Source: Methyloceanibacter sp. wino2
GTDB lineage: Bacteria > Pseudomonadota > Alphaproteobacteria > Rhizobiales > Methyloligellaceae
Direction of reading: 5' to 3'
Length of the DNA: 64,000 nucleotides
NCBI RefSeq assembly: GCF_003071365.1
Contig: NZ_CP028960.1
Coordinates: forward strand, 1,984,001 to 2,048,000
Below the pieces are notes generated by a model that did not search any database, had not been told where the DNA came from, and saw only the letters and a program-made list of their open reading frames with translations. A program made the translations under genes and the position numbers. Below, one piece after another: positions 34,473 through 43,454 of the stretch (positions within the stretch are counted from its first letter, which is position 1; every line of letters begins with the position of its first letter).

Positions 34473-35756
34473 CTAGAGCCAGTCCGGAAGGCGCTCGGCC
34501 GCCAGCATGTCCTCGTAGCTCGGCCGGGGACGAGTCACGCAATAGTCCGCGCCCGAGACCAGCACTTCGGGCACCAGCAGGCGGCTGTTGTATTGCGAGG
34601 CCTGGACCGCGCCATAGGCGCCAGCGGTCATGACGGCGATGAGATCGCCGGGATTGAGCTCAGGCAAAGGCCGCGCGAGGGCGAGATAATCGCCGGTCTC
34701 GCAGACGGGGCCCACCACGTCAGTGATGCGTGTGGCCGTCTCGGGCCCGGGTTCGATGACCGGCAGAATCCGGTGATAGGCCTCGTAGAGCGTCGGCCGG
34801 ATCAGATCGTTCATGGCCGCGTCGACGATGGTGAAGGTCTTTTCCGGCGCGGTCTTCACATAGAGGACCCGCGACACGAGGATGCCCGCATTGCCGGCGA
34901 TCATCCGTCCCGGCTCGAACAGAAGCCGCACGCCGAGGTCGCCCATGGACTCGTTGACGAGCCGTGCGTAGTCGGTCGGCAGCGGCGGATCCGGCTCGTC
35001 GGTCCGGTAGGGAATGCCCAGCCCGCCGCCGAGATTGACGAACTCGATGGCAACGCCCGATCCGCGCAACGTCGCCACAAGCTCCTTCAGGAGCGCGAAG
35101 GCGTTTGCGAACGGTGCAAGGTCGGTGATCTGGCTGCCGATATGCATATGGACGCCCGCCGGCTGGATGCCGGGAAGCTCGGTTGCCTGGCGATAAAGCG
35201 AGGGCGCCGCGTCGAAGGGGATGCCGAACTTGTTCTCCGCCTTGCCGGTCGAAATCTTGTGATGGGTGCCGGCGTCCACGTCCGGATTTACGCGAAAGGC
35301 GATCCGGGCCGTCTTGCCCATCGCGGCCGCGACCTCGCTGAGGGCGTAGAGCTCCGGTTCGGACTCGACGTTGAAGGCGTAGATGCTTGCGTCCAGGGCG
35401 AACGCCATCTCGTCCTTGGTCTTGCCGACCCCGGAAAAGACCACGCGCTCACCCGGTACGCCGACAGCCAGCGCCCGGCGCAGTTCGCCTTCGGACACCA
35501 CATCCATGCCGGCGCCTTGCTTCGCGAGCGTCGCCAGCACGCCGAGATTGGAGTTGGCCTTGATGGCGTAGCAGACGAGCGTGTCCGGGCGCGCGGCGAA
35601 CGCATCGGCGAAGACGCCGATGTGCCGCTCGAAGGTCGCGGTCGAATAGCAATAGAAGGGCGTTCCGACGTCGGCGGCCAAGGCGCACAGATCGACGTCC
35701 TCGGCGTGCAGAACAGGGTCCTCGGATACGCCGCGCCGGTAGGCGAAATGATGCAT
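34473..35756 (-). CDS. lysA: Diaminopimelate decarboxylase
   Basis: LysA converts meso-diaminopimelate to lysine with PLP. The 427-aa fold-III enzyme has the PLP lysine in CYAIKANSN, the glycine-rich loop VNLGGGLGIPY, FEPGRMIAGNAG, and the substrate-side GPVCETGDYLA. N- and C-termini are normal apart from four extra residues (SEDP) in MHHFAYRRGVSEDPVLHAED compared with the usual GVLHAED. lptM follows the operon order lptM-lysA, with lptM 40 bases upstream. Confidence 0.95.
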   Translation of the reverse strand: MHHFAYRRGVSEDPVLHAEDVDLCALAADVGTPFYCYSTATFERHIGVFADAFAARPDTLVCYAIKANSNLGVLATLAKQGAGMDVVSEGELRRALAVGVPGERVVFSGVGKTKDEMAFALDASIYAFNVESEPELYALSEVAAAMGKTARIAFRVNPDVDAGTHHKISTGKAENKFGIPFDAAPSLYRQATELPGIQPAGVHMHIGSQITDLAPFANAFALLKELVATLRGSGVAIEFVNLGGGLGIPYRTDEPDPPLPTDYARLVNESMGDLGVRLLFEPGRMIAGNAGILVSRVLYVKTAPEKTFTIVDAAMNDLIRPTLYEAYHRILPVIEPGPETATRITDVVGPVCETGDYLALARPLPELNPGDLIAVMTAGAYGAVQASQYNSRLLVPEVLVSGADYCVTRPRPSYEDMLAAERLPDWL

Positions 35757-35796
35757 GGGACGAAAGTTGTCTGGGGCCTAGATCGTTCGGGCCGGG

Positions 35797-35985
35797 CTAG
35801 TGAATGATGTCGTCGAGGATCGGGATGCGCCGATCAGGAGCGTCGGACTGTTTGGTCGAGGGATCGGCGGGAACCTCGGGGTAGCGGGCCTCGGGACGCT
35901 CAAGCGAACCGCGGCGCCCGCAGCCGGAAAGGCCGACGGCGAGAACAAGCGCCAATGATAAGAGAATGCGCGTGGCGCTTCCCAT
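35797..35985 (-). CDS. lptM: LptM-like small lipoprotein
   Basis: The 62-aa protein has a lipoprotein signal with lipobox VGLSGC (Cys at about residue 22), followed by GRRGSLERPE, the LptM/YifL signature. In Enterobacteria LptM helps assemble the LptD translocon. ATG 35985 has AAGGG nine bases upstream; an ATG nine bases earlier lacks spacing. It precedes lysA on the same strand. Confidence 0.85.
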   Translation of the reverse strand: MGSATRILLSLALVLAVGLSGCGRRGSLERPEARYPEVPADPSTKQSDAPDRRIPILDDIIH

Positions 35986-36091
35986 CACTACCATCCCTTG
36001 AGGGTCTGACCCTGTCTTCGTCTAAAACGCGTGTCCCGCGAAATAAAGTCCCGTGCCGGCGGGCGTCTTGCGCGCCCGTCCAGACCTTCTT

Positions 36092-37489
36092 TTATCGCGA
36101 GACGGCGTCCTTCTCCAAACGCTTTATCCAGCGCTTGGCTTCACGCCGCACGTTCGAAGGGGCGGTGCCGCCGTAGCTGGTCCGGCTTTTGGCAGAGCGG
36201 GCCGGATCCAGGACGTTGAACACGTCGTCGGTGATTCTCGGTTCCACGCCCTGCAGGTCGGACAGCTGCAACCTCTTGAGGTCAATACCTTTTTTCTCGG
36301 CCAGCGCCACGATCGTGCCGGTGATGTGATGCGCCTCGCGGAAGGGCGTGTCGAGGTTCTGCACCAGCCAGTCGGCCAGATCCGTCGCCGTCGAGTATTC
36401 GCTCCCGGCAGCTTTCTTCATCGCCTTGGCGTTCACCTCGAGGTCCGCGACCATGCCGGAAAGGGCGGAAATCCCCAATTTCAGGGCATCGAGCGCGTCG
36501 AAGACGGGCTCCTTGTCCTCCTGCATGTCCTTCGCATAGGCGAGCGGCAGCCCCTTCATGACCATCAGCAGGGCCTGGAAGGCGCCGGCGATGCGGCCGG
36601 TCTTGGCCCGCACCAGCTCAGCGGCGTCCGGGTTGCGCTTCTGGGGCATGATCGAGGACCCGGTCGAGAACGAATCCGACAGCCGGGCAAAGCCGAACTG
36701 GGGCGACGTCCACAGCACGATCTCTTCTGCCAGCCGGGACAGGTGGACCGCGGCGATCGAGGCCGCGGCCAGCGTTTCGAGTGCGAAGTCCCGGTCGGAG
36801 ACCGAATCGAGCGAATTGGCCGTCGGCCGGTCGAACCCAAGTGCCTTGGCCGTGTGGTGCCTGTCGACCGGGAAGCTCGTGCCGGCGAGCGCCGCCGATC
36901 CCAGCGGACACTCGTTCAGCCGCTTGGCCGCGTCGAGGAACCGCCCGCGGTCGCGGGCGAACATCTCCACATAGGCGAGGCAATGATGGCCGAACGTGAT
37001 GGGCTGGGCGGTCTGCAAATGGGTGAACCCCGGCATGACCGTCGCGGCTTCCTCGAGCGCCCGGGTCGCCAGCGCAAGCTGAAGCTGCGCTAGGCCCGCC
37101 TCGATGAGGCCGATCTCGTCGCGGACATAGAGCTTGAAGTCGGTGGCAACCTGATCGTTGCGGGACCGGGCCGTATGGAGCTTGCCGGCCACCGGGCCGA
37201 TAATCTCCTTCAGCCGGTTCTCCACATTGAGGTGGATGTCCTCCAAGGCTCGCGAGAATTTGAAGTCGCCCGCCTCGATCTCTGCAAGGATTTGGTCAAG
37301 TCCATCGGCGATCTTGGACGCATCGCCGGGCGCAAGAATGCCCGTCGCCTCGAGCATAGCGACGTGCGCCTTCGACGCCTCGATGTCATGCCGCCAGAGC
37401 CGCTTGTCGAAATCGATGGAGGCATTTATGTCCTCCATGATGTCGGAGGGGCTAGAGGCGAAACGGCCGCCCCACATTGTGTTGGTCAT
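36092..37489 (-). CDS. argH: Argininosuccinate lyase
   Basis: The 465-aa enzyme splits argininosuccinate to arginine and fumarate. It starts [20 protein letters not shown], the family opening, and has [12 protein letters not shown], the signature [12 protein letters not shown] with the catalytic Ser loop, and [17 protein letters not shown]. Length is normal. It diverges from tlpA across 58 bases and leads the minus-strand block that continues with lptM and lysA. Confidence 0.96.
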   Translation of the reverse strand: MTNTMWGGRFASSPSDIMEDINASIDFDKRLWRHDIEASKAHVAMLEATGILAPGDASKIADGLDQILAEIEAGDFKFSRALEDIHLNVENRLKEIIGPVAGKLHTARSRNDQVATDFKLYVRDEIGLIEAGLAQLQLALATRALEEAATVMPGFTHLQTAQPITFGHHCLAYVEMFARDRGRFLDAAKRLNECPLGSAALAGTSFPVDRHHTAKALGFDRPTANSLDSVSDRDFALETLAAASIAAVHLSRLAEEIVLWTSPQFGFARLSDSFSTGSSIMPQKRNPDAAELVRAKTGRIAGAFQALLMVMKGLPLAYAKDMQEDKEPVFDALDALKLGISALSGMVADLEVNAKAMKKAAGSEYSTATDLADWLVQNLDTPFREAHHITGTIVALAEKKGIDLKRLQLSDLQGVEPRITDDVFNVLDPARSAKSRTSYGGTAPSNVRREAKRWIKRLEKDAVSR

Positions 37490-37547
37490 GGTGGTCCGGT
37501 CTGAAGTTTAGGTGAGTTCTTAGGAACTCAGGTTCAAAGAGAACGAC

Positions 37548-38228
37548 GTGAACAGTTCGCAGAAACGCAAGCACACGACATCCCCGGCCACATATGCGGT
37601 CGCAGTCGCGGTCGCACTCCTCGCCGGGTTCGGCACGGTATATTGGCTTTCCACCCCGTCTGACAATCGTTCGGACGCACCTTCCTCGGTCGGATCCGCT
37701 ACGGATCGGACCGGCGGCGCTGGCGCGGGGCCTCTGAAGGGGCTGAATACCGGTGCGATGACGGCTTTCGTGGTGCGTCCCGAGCCGGTGACGCCGCCTG
37801 ATTTCGCCTTCGAAGCGCCCGGCGGGGCGGCGGTGACGTCCGAGGATCTGAAGGGCAAGGTGGTGCTCCTGAATGTCTGGGCTACGTGGTGCGTGCCTTG
37901 CCGGGAGGAGATGCCCCAGCTCAACGCGCTGCAGTCGGAGCTTGGCGGCGACGGCTTCGAAGTGGTCGCCCTCAATATCGACAAGGGCGGTCCGGAAAAG
38001 GCCGAGACGTTCCTCGAGGAGACAGGGGCGACCGACCTCAAGGCCTATTACGATCCGAGCGGCAAACTCTTTTCGACCCTCAAGGCGGTGGGCATGCCGA
38101 CCACGCTGCTGATCGACCCGGAAGGGAAGGAGATGGGGCGTCTCGTCGGCCCGGCCAATTGGGCCGCGCCCGAAGCCAAAGCCTTGATCGAGGCGGCGAT
38201 CGGCGCAGCGCAAAGCGGATCCCAGTGA
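37548..38228 (+). CDS. tlpA: TlpA-type thiol:disulfide interchange protein
   Basis: The 226-aa protein has an N-terminal membrane anchor (about residues 14-35), a Ser/Gly-rich linker and a thioredoxin domain with WATWCVPCREEMP (CxxC) and MPTTLLIDPEG (cis-Pro loop). TlpA proteins are membrane-anchored periplasmic reductants used in cytochrome oxidase assembly. It diverges from argH, a conserved neighbour in Hyphomicrobiales, and its stop overlaps the start of the DUF924 gene (GTGA). Confidence 0.92.
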   Translation: MNSSQKRKHTTSPATYAVAVAVALLAGFGTVYWLSTPSDNRSDAPSSVGSATDRTGGAGAGPLKGLNTGAMTAFVVRPEPVTPPDFAFEAPGGAAVTSEDLKGKVVLLNVWATWCVPCREEMPQLNALQSELGGDGFEVVALNIDKGGPEKAETFLEETGATDLKAYYDPSGKLFSTLKAVGMPTTLLIDPEGKEMGRLVGPANWAAPEAKALIEAAIGAAQSGSQ

Positions 38229-38773
38229 CACACGTTCAGTCCGACGAGGCGGTCCGCTACTGGTTCGAGACGCTCTCGCCGGATGATTGGTACGGGGCGC
38301 CGCCCGAGGTCGATGCGGAGATCGCGCGCCGGTTCGGCCACGTCTATGAGAGTCTGAGAGACGCGGTCCCTGGCGACTGGCTACGGACGCCGCAGGGCAG
38401 GCTCGCCGCGATCCTCGTGCTCGATCAGTTTCCCCGCAACATCTATCGCGGCACGCCGCGGGCGTTCGCGACGGACGAGAAGGCCTTGGCTTTGTCGAAG
38501 GATGCCATCGCGGCCGGTGCGGATAGGGAGCTGCCGCCGGATCAGCGCGCCTTTCTCTATATGCCGTTCCAGCACGCGGAAGACTTGGCGGATCAGCGCC
38601 GGTCCGTCGAGCTCTTCGAGGCCCTGGGCAACCCGAACAATCTGGATTTCGCCGTCCGCCACTATGACATCATCGCGCGGTTCGGCCGGTTCCCGCATCG
38701 GAACGACGTGCTCGGCCGGGCGTCCACGCCGGAGGAACTGGCGTTCCTGAAAGAACCGGGCTCGTCGTTCTAG
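38225..38773 (+). CDS. DUF924 family protein
   Basis: The 182-aa protein has VRYWFETLSPDDWY near the start, ILVLDQFPRNIYRGTPRAFA as the DUF924 hallmark, and MPFQHAEDLADQ. It is an all-alpha, TPR-like domain with no established activity. GTG 38225 overlaps the tlpA stop by four bases and is the only start that gives the complete domain, so the two genes are co-translated. Confidence 0.88.
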   Translation: MTHVQSDEAVRYWFETLSPDDWYGAPPEVDAEIARRFGHVYESLRDAVPGDWLRTPQGRLAAILVLDQFPRNIYRGTPRAFATDEKALALSKDAIAAGADRELPPDQRAFLYMPFQHAEDLADQRRSVELFEALGNPNNLDFAVRHYDIIARFGRFPHRNDVLGRASTPEELAFLKEPGSSF

Positions 38774-38780
38774 GGCGCCG

Positions 38781-39266
38781 CTAGCGCACGGGTGAGAGCG
38801 CGTCTTCCTCGAGCCGATAGGTGTAGTTGCAGGTCTCGTCCTTTGGCCGGTTGCAGGGCAGGCCGTAGGTCGTCACGTGCATCAGGCGCTCTTTGCCGCT
38901 CGTGGAGAATTTGTGGCTCTTCACGAAATCCTCGAAGACCTTGTCCCAGTCATCGCCGCTCGAATAGTAGAGCTGCAACAGGCAGCCGTTATCGCTGCAG
39001 GCCGGGTTGCTTCCGTTTTTGCAGACGAGCTTGCTGTAGTCGGCGATCCAGTCGGGGCGTCCGTCGCCGTTGAGGTCGTCACTCTGCAGGACATTGGCGA
39101 CGTCGGGCTTCCCGTCATCCTTGCGGCACCGATCCGCGGCCTCCGCGACCGTCTCGGCCATCTCATCTGGGAACTCCGCCATGAGCTCCGCCGCCGCATG
39201 GGGCGCCAGCGGGCCCGATAGGAAGGCAAAGGCTGCGATTGTCAGAAGGGTAAGCCTGGGCGTCAC
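38781..39266 (-). CDS. Secreted hypothetical protein with Ca-binding-like repeat
   Basis: The 161-aa protein has a clear Sec signal peptide (about residues 1-26, ending PHAAA) and five or more Cys in the mature part (CRKDD, VCKNGSNPACSDNGC, PCNRPKDETC), suggesting disulfides in the periplasm. DDLNGDGRPDWIADY resembles an EF-hand or FG-GAP/VCBS calcium loop. I do not recognise a family. It lies ten bases downstream of the D,D-carboxypeptidase gene on the same strand and is probably co-transcribed. Confidence 0.75.
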   Translation of the reverse strand: MTPRLTLLTIAAFAFLSGPLAPHAAAELMAEFPDEMAETVAEAADRCRKDDGKPDVANVLQSDDLNGDGRPDWIADYSKLVCKNGSNPACSDNGCLLQLYYSSGDDWDKVFEDFVKSHKFSTSGKERLMHVTTYGLPCNRPKDETCNYTYRLEEDALSPVR

Positions 39267-39276
39267 GGTGAGGGCG

Positions 39277-40266
39277 TCAGTTCAAGGGCGGCAGTGGTGT
39301 CGGTACGTCGGCCAGTCGCGTGACCGGTGTTTGAGACGGGAACAAGTCCGGCGTGAATTCAGGCCGAATGGCCCCGTAATTCGGACCGCAAATGATCTTC
39401 CCAAGATGTACGGGACGGTCGTCCCGGTCGGCCGGCAGGGGCAGGCCGTTCAAACTGGTTCCGAACAACGATTTCCAGAAATAGCGTTTGAAGCCGTTCT
39501 CGAGGAGTTGAGCGGCGCGTTCATTGCGGATGCGGGTCGATTTCTCGCCGAGGACTACGGCCACCAGCTTACGGCCGTCCCGCGTCGCGCTGACCACGAT
39601 GTTGAAGCCGGAGTGGCAGATGAAGCCCGTCTTCATGCCGTCGGCTCCGTTGAAGGTGCGCAACAGGCCGTTATGGGTCCGGAGCTGCCGCTTCGCGACG
39701 CTGACCGACGTCATCGAGAAGATGTCGGCGTATTCCGGGAACTCGATAATGAGCGCGCGCGCGAGGCGCCCCAAATCGCGTGCGGTCGTATATTGCTGCT
39801 CATTCGGCAAGCCGTGCGGGTTCGCAAATTGGGTGCTGGTCATCCCCAACCGCTTTGCCGCCTCGTTCATGCGCTCGACAAAGGCTTCCTCGGACCCGCC
39901 GACGGTCTCCGCCACCATGACGGCCACGTCGTTGGCGGACTTGACGATGATGACGCGGATCGCTGTTTCGAGCGGGATCGACGAGCCGACCGGCAGTCCT
40001 AGCTTGGTCGGTGGCTGGGCCAGCGCATTCTTGGTGACGACGGCTGGGGTGTCGGGTTTGACCTCGCCATTGCGCAGCGCGTGGAAGGCGACATAGGCCG
40101 TCATCATCTTGGTGAGCGAGGCCGGGAACCAGAGCGTGTCGGGGTCCTCGGCGTAGAAGACGGTGCCGTTATAGGGTTCGAAGACGAGGGCGGGGCTGGC
40201 TTTGGCGGCGCCTGGACCCAGAAGCGCGGCAACGGCGACAAGGCAAAAAAAGGCACGCCTCAGCAT
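39277..40266 (-). CDS. D-alanyl-D-alanine carboxypeptidase (PBP5/6 class)
   Basis: The 329-aa protein has a signal peptide (residues about 1-23) and the class A low-molecular-weight PBP motifs: SLTK (Ser50-Lys53), SAN (110-112) and KTG (212-214). It trims the terminal D-Ala of peptidoglycan pentapeptides in the periplasm. The C-terminal extension after about residue 270 is Pro-rich (PLPPLN end) and no amphipathic anchor helix is obvious, so membrane attachment is uncertain. It is divergent from the YeeE/YedE transporter. Confidence 0.92.
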   Translation of the reverse strand: MLRRAFFCLVAVAALLGPGAAKASPALVFEPYNGTVFYAEDPDTLWFPASLTKMMTAYVAFHALRNGEVKPDTPAVVTKNALAQPPTKLGLPVGSSIPLETAIRVIIVKSANDVAVMVAETVGGSEEAFVERMNEAAKRLGMTSTQFANPHGLPNEQQYTTARDLGRLARALIIEFPEYADIFSMTSVSVAKRQLRTHNGLLRTFNGADGMKTGFICHSGFNIVVSATRDGRKLVAVVLGEKSTRIRNERAAQLLENGFKRYFWKSLFGTSLNGLPLPADRDDRPVHLGKIICGPNYGAIRPEFTPDLFPSQTPVTRLADVPTPLPPLN

Positions 40267-40618
40267 GAAAATTTATCCCCTTCGGTCCTTGCGCCGCGCA
40301 TCCGTCCGGATTGCGGCGGCACGGCCGAGACTGCACGGAAACATGTCTCCGGCTCAATCCTCCAGCGCGGATTGGCCGCCTTGTTTCACACGCAAATTCG
40401 ACTGTTCCGTGACAGGCACCACCCAGGTGGCCGCAAGACGCTTGCAGCCACTCTACCCGCCGCAACACTAGCGTCCTTGCGCGGTTTCGCAAGCTGAGCG
40501 CGGGGATTTTGTGCGGTTTTCAAACGCACCCGGGCGGCGCCGATTTGAGCGGGGTCAATGATTTCACATTCGGGACAAGCCACCTTATTAGAAGGTACTA
40601 ATATGAGGAGTGGAAGCA
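40267..40618 (+). other. Intergenic spacer between carboxypeptidase and YeeE/YedE genes
   Basis: This 352-base stretch has no convincing gene. The only strong structure is the inverted repeat at 40586-40603 beside the YeeE start. The rest is G+C-rich sequence with several short shadow ORFs that have no ribosome-binding sites. Confidence 0.6.
40586..40603 (+). promoter_or_regulatory. Inverted repeat, probable operator of the YeeE/YedE genes
   Basis: TATTAG (40586-40591) and CTAATA (40598-40603) form a perfect 6-bp inverted repeat with six bases between, ending two bases before the GAGGAG ribosome-binding site. AT-rich dyads of this kind are used by ArsR-type sulfur sensors (BigR/SqrR) that control YeeE/YedE genes, but no such regulator lies in the window. 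Confidence 0.5.
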
Positions 40619-41197
40619 ATGAGCACCTGGCAGAAAGTTCCTCTGCCCTGGAAGGCCGGCGGTCTCCTTCTTGGGGTGGTTTTCTTCGTTGCCGTATTGC
40701 TGGTGAAGCCCATCGGCGTCTCCACGCAGTTCGTCATTCTCGACGGCATTCTGTGGGACGCGGCCGACACGACCGTCGTGGTTCCCTCCGACGAGGCCAA
40801 GAGCGGCTACGCGAGCACCAATGCGTATCTCGACAAGAGCGGCGGCAAATACGCGAAGAGCGTCGCCAATCCGCTGAATTACGGATTCGTCTTCGTCATT
40901 GCGATGATGGTGGGGGCGTTCATCTCCGCGCTTCTGCGCGGCGGCGTGCCGAAGAGCGAACGGGCTATGCCGGGGGTCTGGCGTGCCAATTACGGCGACT
41001 CGCCGTGGCGCCGCTATGCGGCGACGTTTATCGCCGGGTTCCTTGTTCTGTTCGGCGCACGGCTCGCGGGCGGTTGCACTTCGGGGCACATGATGAGCGG
41101 TATGATGCAAACGTCGCTCTCCGGCTACATCTTTGCCGCCGGGGCTTTCCTCGCCGGCATCCCGCTGGCCATCTATCTCTTCAACAGGGAGGACTGA
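40619..41197 (+). CDS. YeeE/YedE family transporter, first subunit
   Basis: The 192-aa membrane protein has about four to five helices and the conserved ARLAGGCTSGHMMSG loop, the Cys motif of the YeeE/YedE (TsuA-like, thiosulfate transport) superfamily. Between residues about 40 and 75 there is an unusual soluble loop (SDEAKSGYASTNAYLDKSGGKY). The second half of the pair follows three bases later. The substrate is a reduced sulfur compound by family analogy. ATG 40619 has GAGGAG eight bases before it. Confidence 0.88.
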   Translation: MSTWQKVPLPWKAGGLLLGVVFFVAVLLVKPIGVSTQFVILDGILWDAADTTVVVPSDEAKSGYASTNAYLDKSGGKYAKSVANPLNYGFVFVIAMMVGAFISALLRGGVPKSERAMPGVWRANYGDSPWRRYAATFIAGFLVLFGARLAGGCTSGHMMSGMMQTSLSGYIFAAGAFLAGIPLAIYLFNRED

Positions 41198-41200
41198 GCC

Positions 41201-41794
41201 ATGAGCACGATCCTACTCGCGATTCTCGTCGGGGCGGCATTCGGCTTCGCGCTCGACCGGGTCGGCGCGACCAACCCCGGCTACATCATCTGCATGCTGA
41301 ATTTGACTGATCTGCACCTGATGAAGACGATCCTCACCGGGATCGGCGTGGCGTCGATCTTCTTGTTCGGCGGTCTCCTGCTGGGGCTGGTCGATCCCGG
41401 GCATCTGTCGGTGAAGACGGCCTATTACGGCGTATTTGTCGGTGGCTTGCTGCTGGGAATCGGCTTCGCCGTGGCGGGCTATTGTCCGGGGACGGGCCTG
41501 ACGGCCATGGCGACTGGGCGCATCGATGCGGTCTTCTTCGTGCTGGGCGGGCTGATCGGCGCCGGCGTCTACATGCTGGCCTTTGGCGGCCTCGCCGGTT
41601 CGGCGTTGCTGGAACCGATCGCCGGCGGTAAGGCGACACTCGCGCCGGTGGCGGGTACGGACTATCCGTCCTTGCTCAGCTCGATTTCGGGCGAGTGGCT
41701 CGGCCTTGCGATCGGCATGGCCTTCGTCATCGTCGCCTGGCTGCTGCCCAAGCGGGTTGGAAGCGGCCGCACGATGTCGGCCGCCGCCGAGTAA
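41201..41794 (+). CDS. YeeE/YedE family transporter, second subunit
   Basis: The 197-aa membrane protein contains AGYCPGTGLTAMATGR, the second conserved Cys motif of the family, and about five helices. It starts four bases after the first subunit (TGA-GCC-ATG), so the two are translated as a pair; the split, two-protein version of YeeE is common in Proteobacteria. Together they form a channel for thiosulfate-like sulfur. It ends three bases from the convergent HAD gene. Confidence 0.88.
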   Translation: MSTILLAILVGAAFGFALDRVGATNPGYIICMLNLTDLHLMKTILTGIGVASIFLFGGLLLGLVDPGHLSVKTAYYGVFVGGLLLGIGFAVAGYCPGTGLTAMATGRIDAVFFVLGGLIGAGVYMLAFGGLAGSALLEPIAGGKATLAPVAGTDYPSLLSSISGEWLGLAIGMAFVIVAWLLPKRVGSGRTMSAAAE

Positions 41795-41796
41795 CG

Positions 41797-42570
41797 CTAG
41801 ACGACGCGGTGGTCGAGGATCCAATCGGCTGCGGCCGGGAGGTCCTCCGCCACTGCCGTCGGTGGCGGTTCGAAACGGCGCTCGTCTCCATCGCGGTATT
41901 TGCCGGTACGCACGAGAATGGCCTGTGCCAGGCCAGCCTTGAGCGCGCCGGCAACATCGCTTTCCGCGTCGTCGCCCACCATCACGGCGTTCTCCGGCGC
42001 ACAGCCCATGCTGGCGAGTGCCGCTTCGAAGAAATCGGGCGACGGCTTTCCGAGCACGATCGCCTCCTTGCCGCTCGAAAATTCCAGGGCGGTCACGAAG
42101 GCGCCCGCATCCAGGCTGAGCTTGCCGTCCTCGTCCATGAAGGTGCGGTTCTTGGCGAGCGCGAGAAATGCGGCGCCATCGATGAGTTCACGGAAGGCGC
42201 GGTTCATATTCTCAAAAGAGAACGCGCGGCCCGCATCCCCGACAACGACCGCGCGGGCGGACCCGTCGGGACTATCGGCGAATTCCTCCTCTAAGTTCGG
42301 ATGAACTAAAAGGAGCGGCGAAGCGTCGTGTTCGGCGAGCCAGGTCCGCGCGGCCTGGCCGGGCGTGAACAGTTCTTCGCCGGTGATTTCGAGGCCCAGT
42401 CCCGTCAGGCGGCTGACCAGTTCCTTCTTGGTCTTGGTCGTCGTGTTGGTGACGAAGCGGATCGGAAGGCCGGCCTCGTGCAGACGGTGCACGGCCTCGA
42501 CCGCGCCGGGGAGCACATGGTCTCCCTCATAGACCACGCCCGCCAAATCGAGAAGGACACCACGGATCAT
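41797..42570 (-). CDS. HAD superfamily IIA phosphatase (LHPP/HDHD2-like)
   Basis: The 257-aa protein has the HAD motif I variant LLDLAGVVYEGD, motif II FVTNTTTKTKKEL, the cap domain, and motifs III/IV in LGKPSPDFF and MVGDDAESDVAGA. The IIA cap layout matches TIGR01458 (LHPP/HDHD2). The residue after D-L is Ala in place of the usual Asp or Ser at the general acid position, so the rate or substrate may differ. ATG 42570 is chosen (36 bases further out is poor). It has no operon partner. Confidence 0.85.
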   Translation of the reverse strand: MIRGVLLDLAGVVYEGDHVLPGAVEAVHRLHEAGLPIRFVTNTTTKTKKELVSRLTGLGLEITGEELFTPGQAARTWLAEHDASPLLLVHPNLEEEFADSPDGSARAVVVGDAGRAFSFENMNRAFRELIDGAAFLALAKNRTFMDEDGKLSLDAGAFVTALEFSSGKEAIVLGKPSPDFFEAALASMGCAPENAVMVGDDAESDVAGALKAGLAQAILVRTGKYRDGDERRFEPPPTAVAEDLPAAADWILDHRVV

Positions 42571-42698
42571 CCCGGTAGCGTGACGTACATCCCGGGTCCG
42601 GATCAAGCGCCGCGGCGTCGCGGGGATGGCTGCGCAAGGGCGGGCCCTATCACCGCGGGATCAATCGCCCTAGTCTTACGGTTCGATCCGCAAGTGAT

Positions 42699-43454
42699 AT
42701 GAGCCATCCGATCCCGCACATGAGTGCCCTCTTCGAAGAACTTGATTATTGCCCGACCCCGATCGGGGCGGTGAGCTTGCGCCGGCGCCGGGATCTCAAG
42801 CTCGGCGTGGACGTGTTCGAGATCAAGCTCGGCGACGAGTCCCTGATGACGAGCCTGTTCACCGCGTCCGAGGTCGCCTTGGCGCGGCTCGGGCTCGCGG
42901 CGCTTGACGATGCCACCGCACCCGATGTCGTCGTCGGCGGTCTTGGGCTCGGCTATACGGCGCAAGCCGTGCTGGAAGCCGCGCCGCACGCCTCGCTGAT
43001 CGTCGTGGAAGCGCTCGCGCCCGTTATCGAGTGGCACGAGAAGGGATTGCTGCCGCTGGGGACTGCGCTCGCGGACGATCCGCACTGCCGCTTGGTCCAG
43101 GGCGACTTCTTCGCGATGGGGGCGTCGGAGGCAGGGTTCGATCCTGAGGTGCCCGGGCGCTCGTTCGATGCGATCCTCGTCGATATCGATCATTCGCCGG
43201 CGGCGTTATTGGATGAGCGCAGTGAGTCCTTCTATCGGCCGGAAGGTTTGCGCAATCTCGCGCGGCATCTTCGGCCCGGCGGTGTGTTCGGCTTGTGGTC
43301 TGACGCGCTGCCCGACGACACCTTCCTGGCGCGCCTGGATAGCGTCTTTGTGGAGACGCGCGCCGAACCGGTCACGTTTCACAATCCGCTGCAGGACCGG
43401 CCCTTCACCCAGACGGTGTATCTTGCGCGAACCGACCCCGGAGCGGCGTTATGA
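42699..43454 (+). CDS. Spermidine synthase-like / class I methyltransferase-fold protein
   Basis: The 251-aa protein has VVVGGLGLGYTAQAVLE (motif I of the nucleotide fold), LIVVEALAPVIEWHE with the acidic ribose-binding Glu, and DAILVDIDHSPAALL. This is the spermidine-synthase-like branch of the methyltransferase fold, where it is often found as a stand-alone protein. The substrate is unknown. Its stop overlaps the start of the DksA-type gene (ATGA at 43451-43454), so they are coupled. Confidence 0.83.
   Translation: MSHPIPHMSALFEELDYCPTPIGAVSLRRRRDLKLGVDVFEIKLGDESLMTSLFTASEVALARLGLAALDDATAPDVVVGGLGLGYTAQAVLEAAPHASLIVVEALAPVIEWHEKGLLPLGTALADDPHCRLVQGDFFAMGASEAGFDPEVPGRSFDAILVDIDHSPAALLDERSESFYRPEGLRNLARHLRPGGVFGLWSDALPDDTFLARLDSVFVETRAEPVTFHNPLQDRPFTQTVYLARTDPGAAL

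Noticed and set aside
31740-35807. Very long plus-strand frame (1355 codons) across the TIGR02302 and lysA genes
   Set aside because: It is the antisense shadow of two genuine genes with conserved motifs on the minus strand, in GC-rich DNA where antisense stops are rare. Its product has no recognisable domain.
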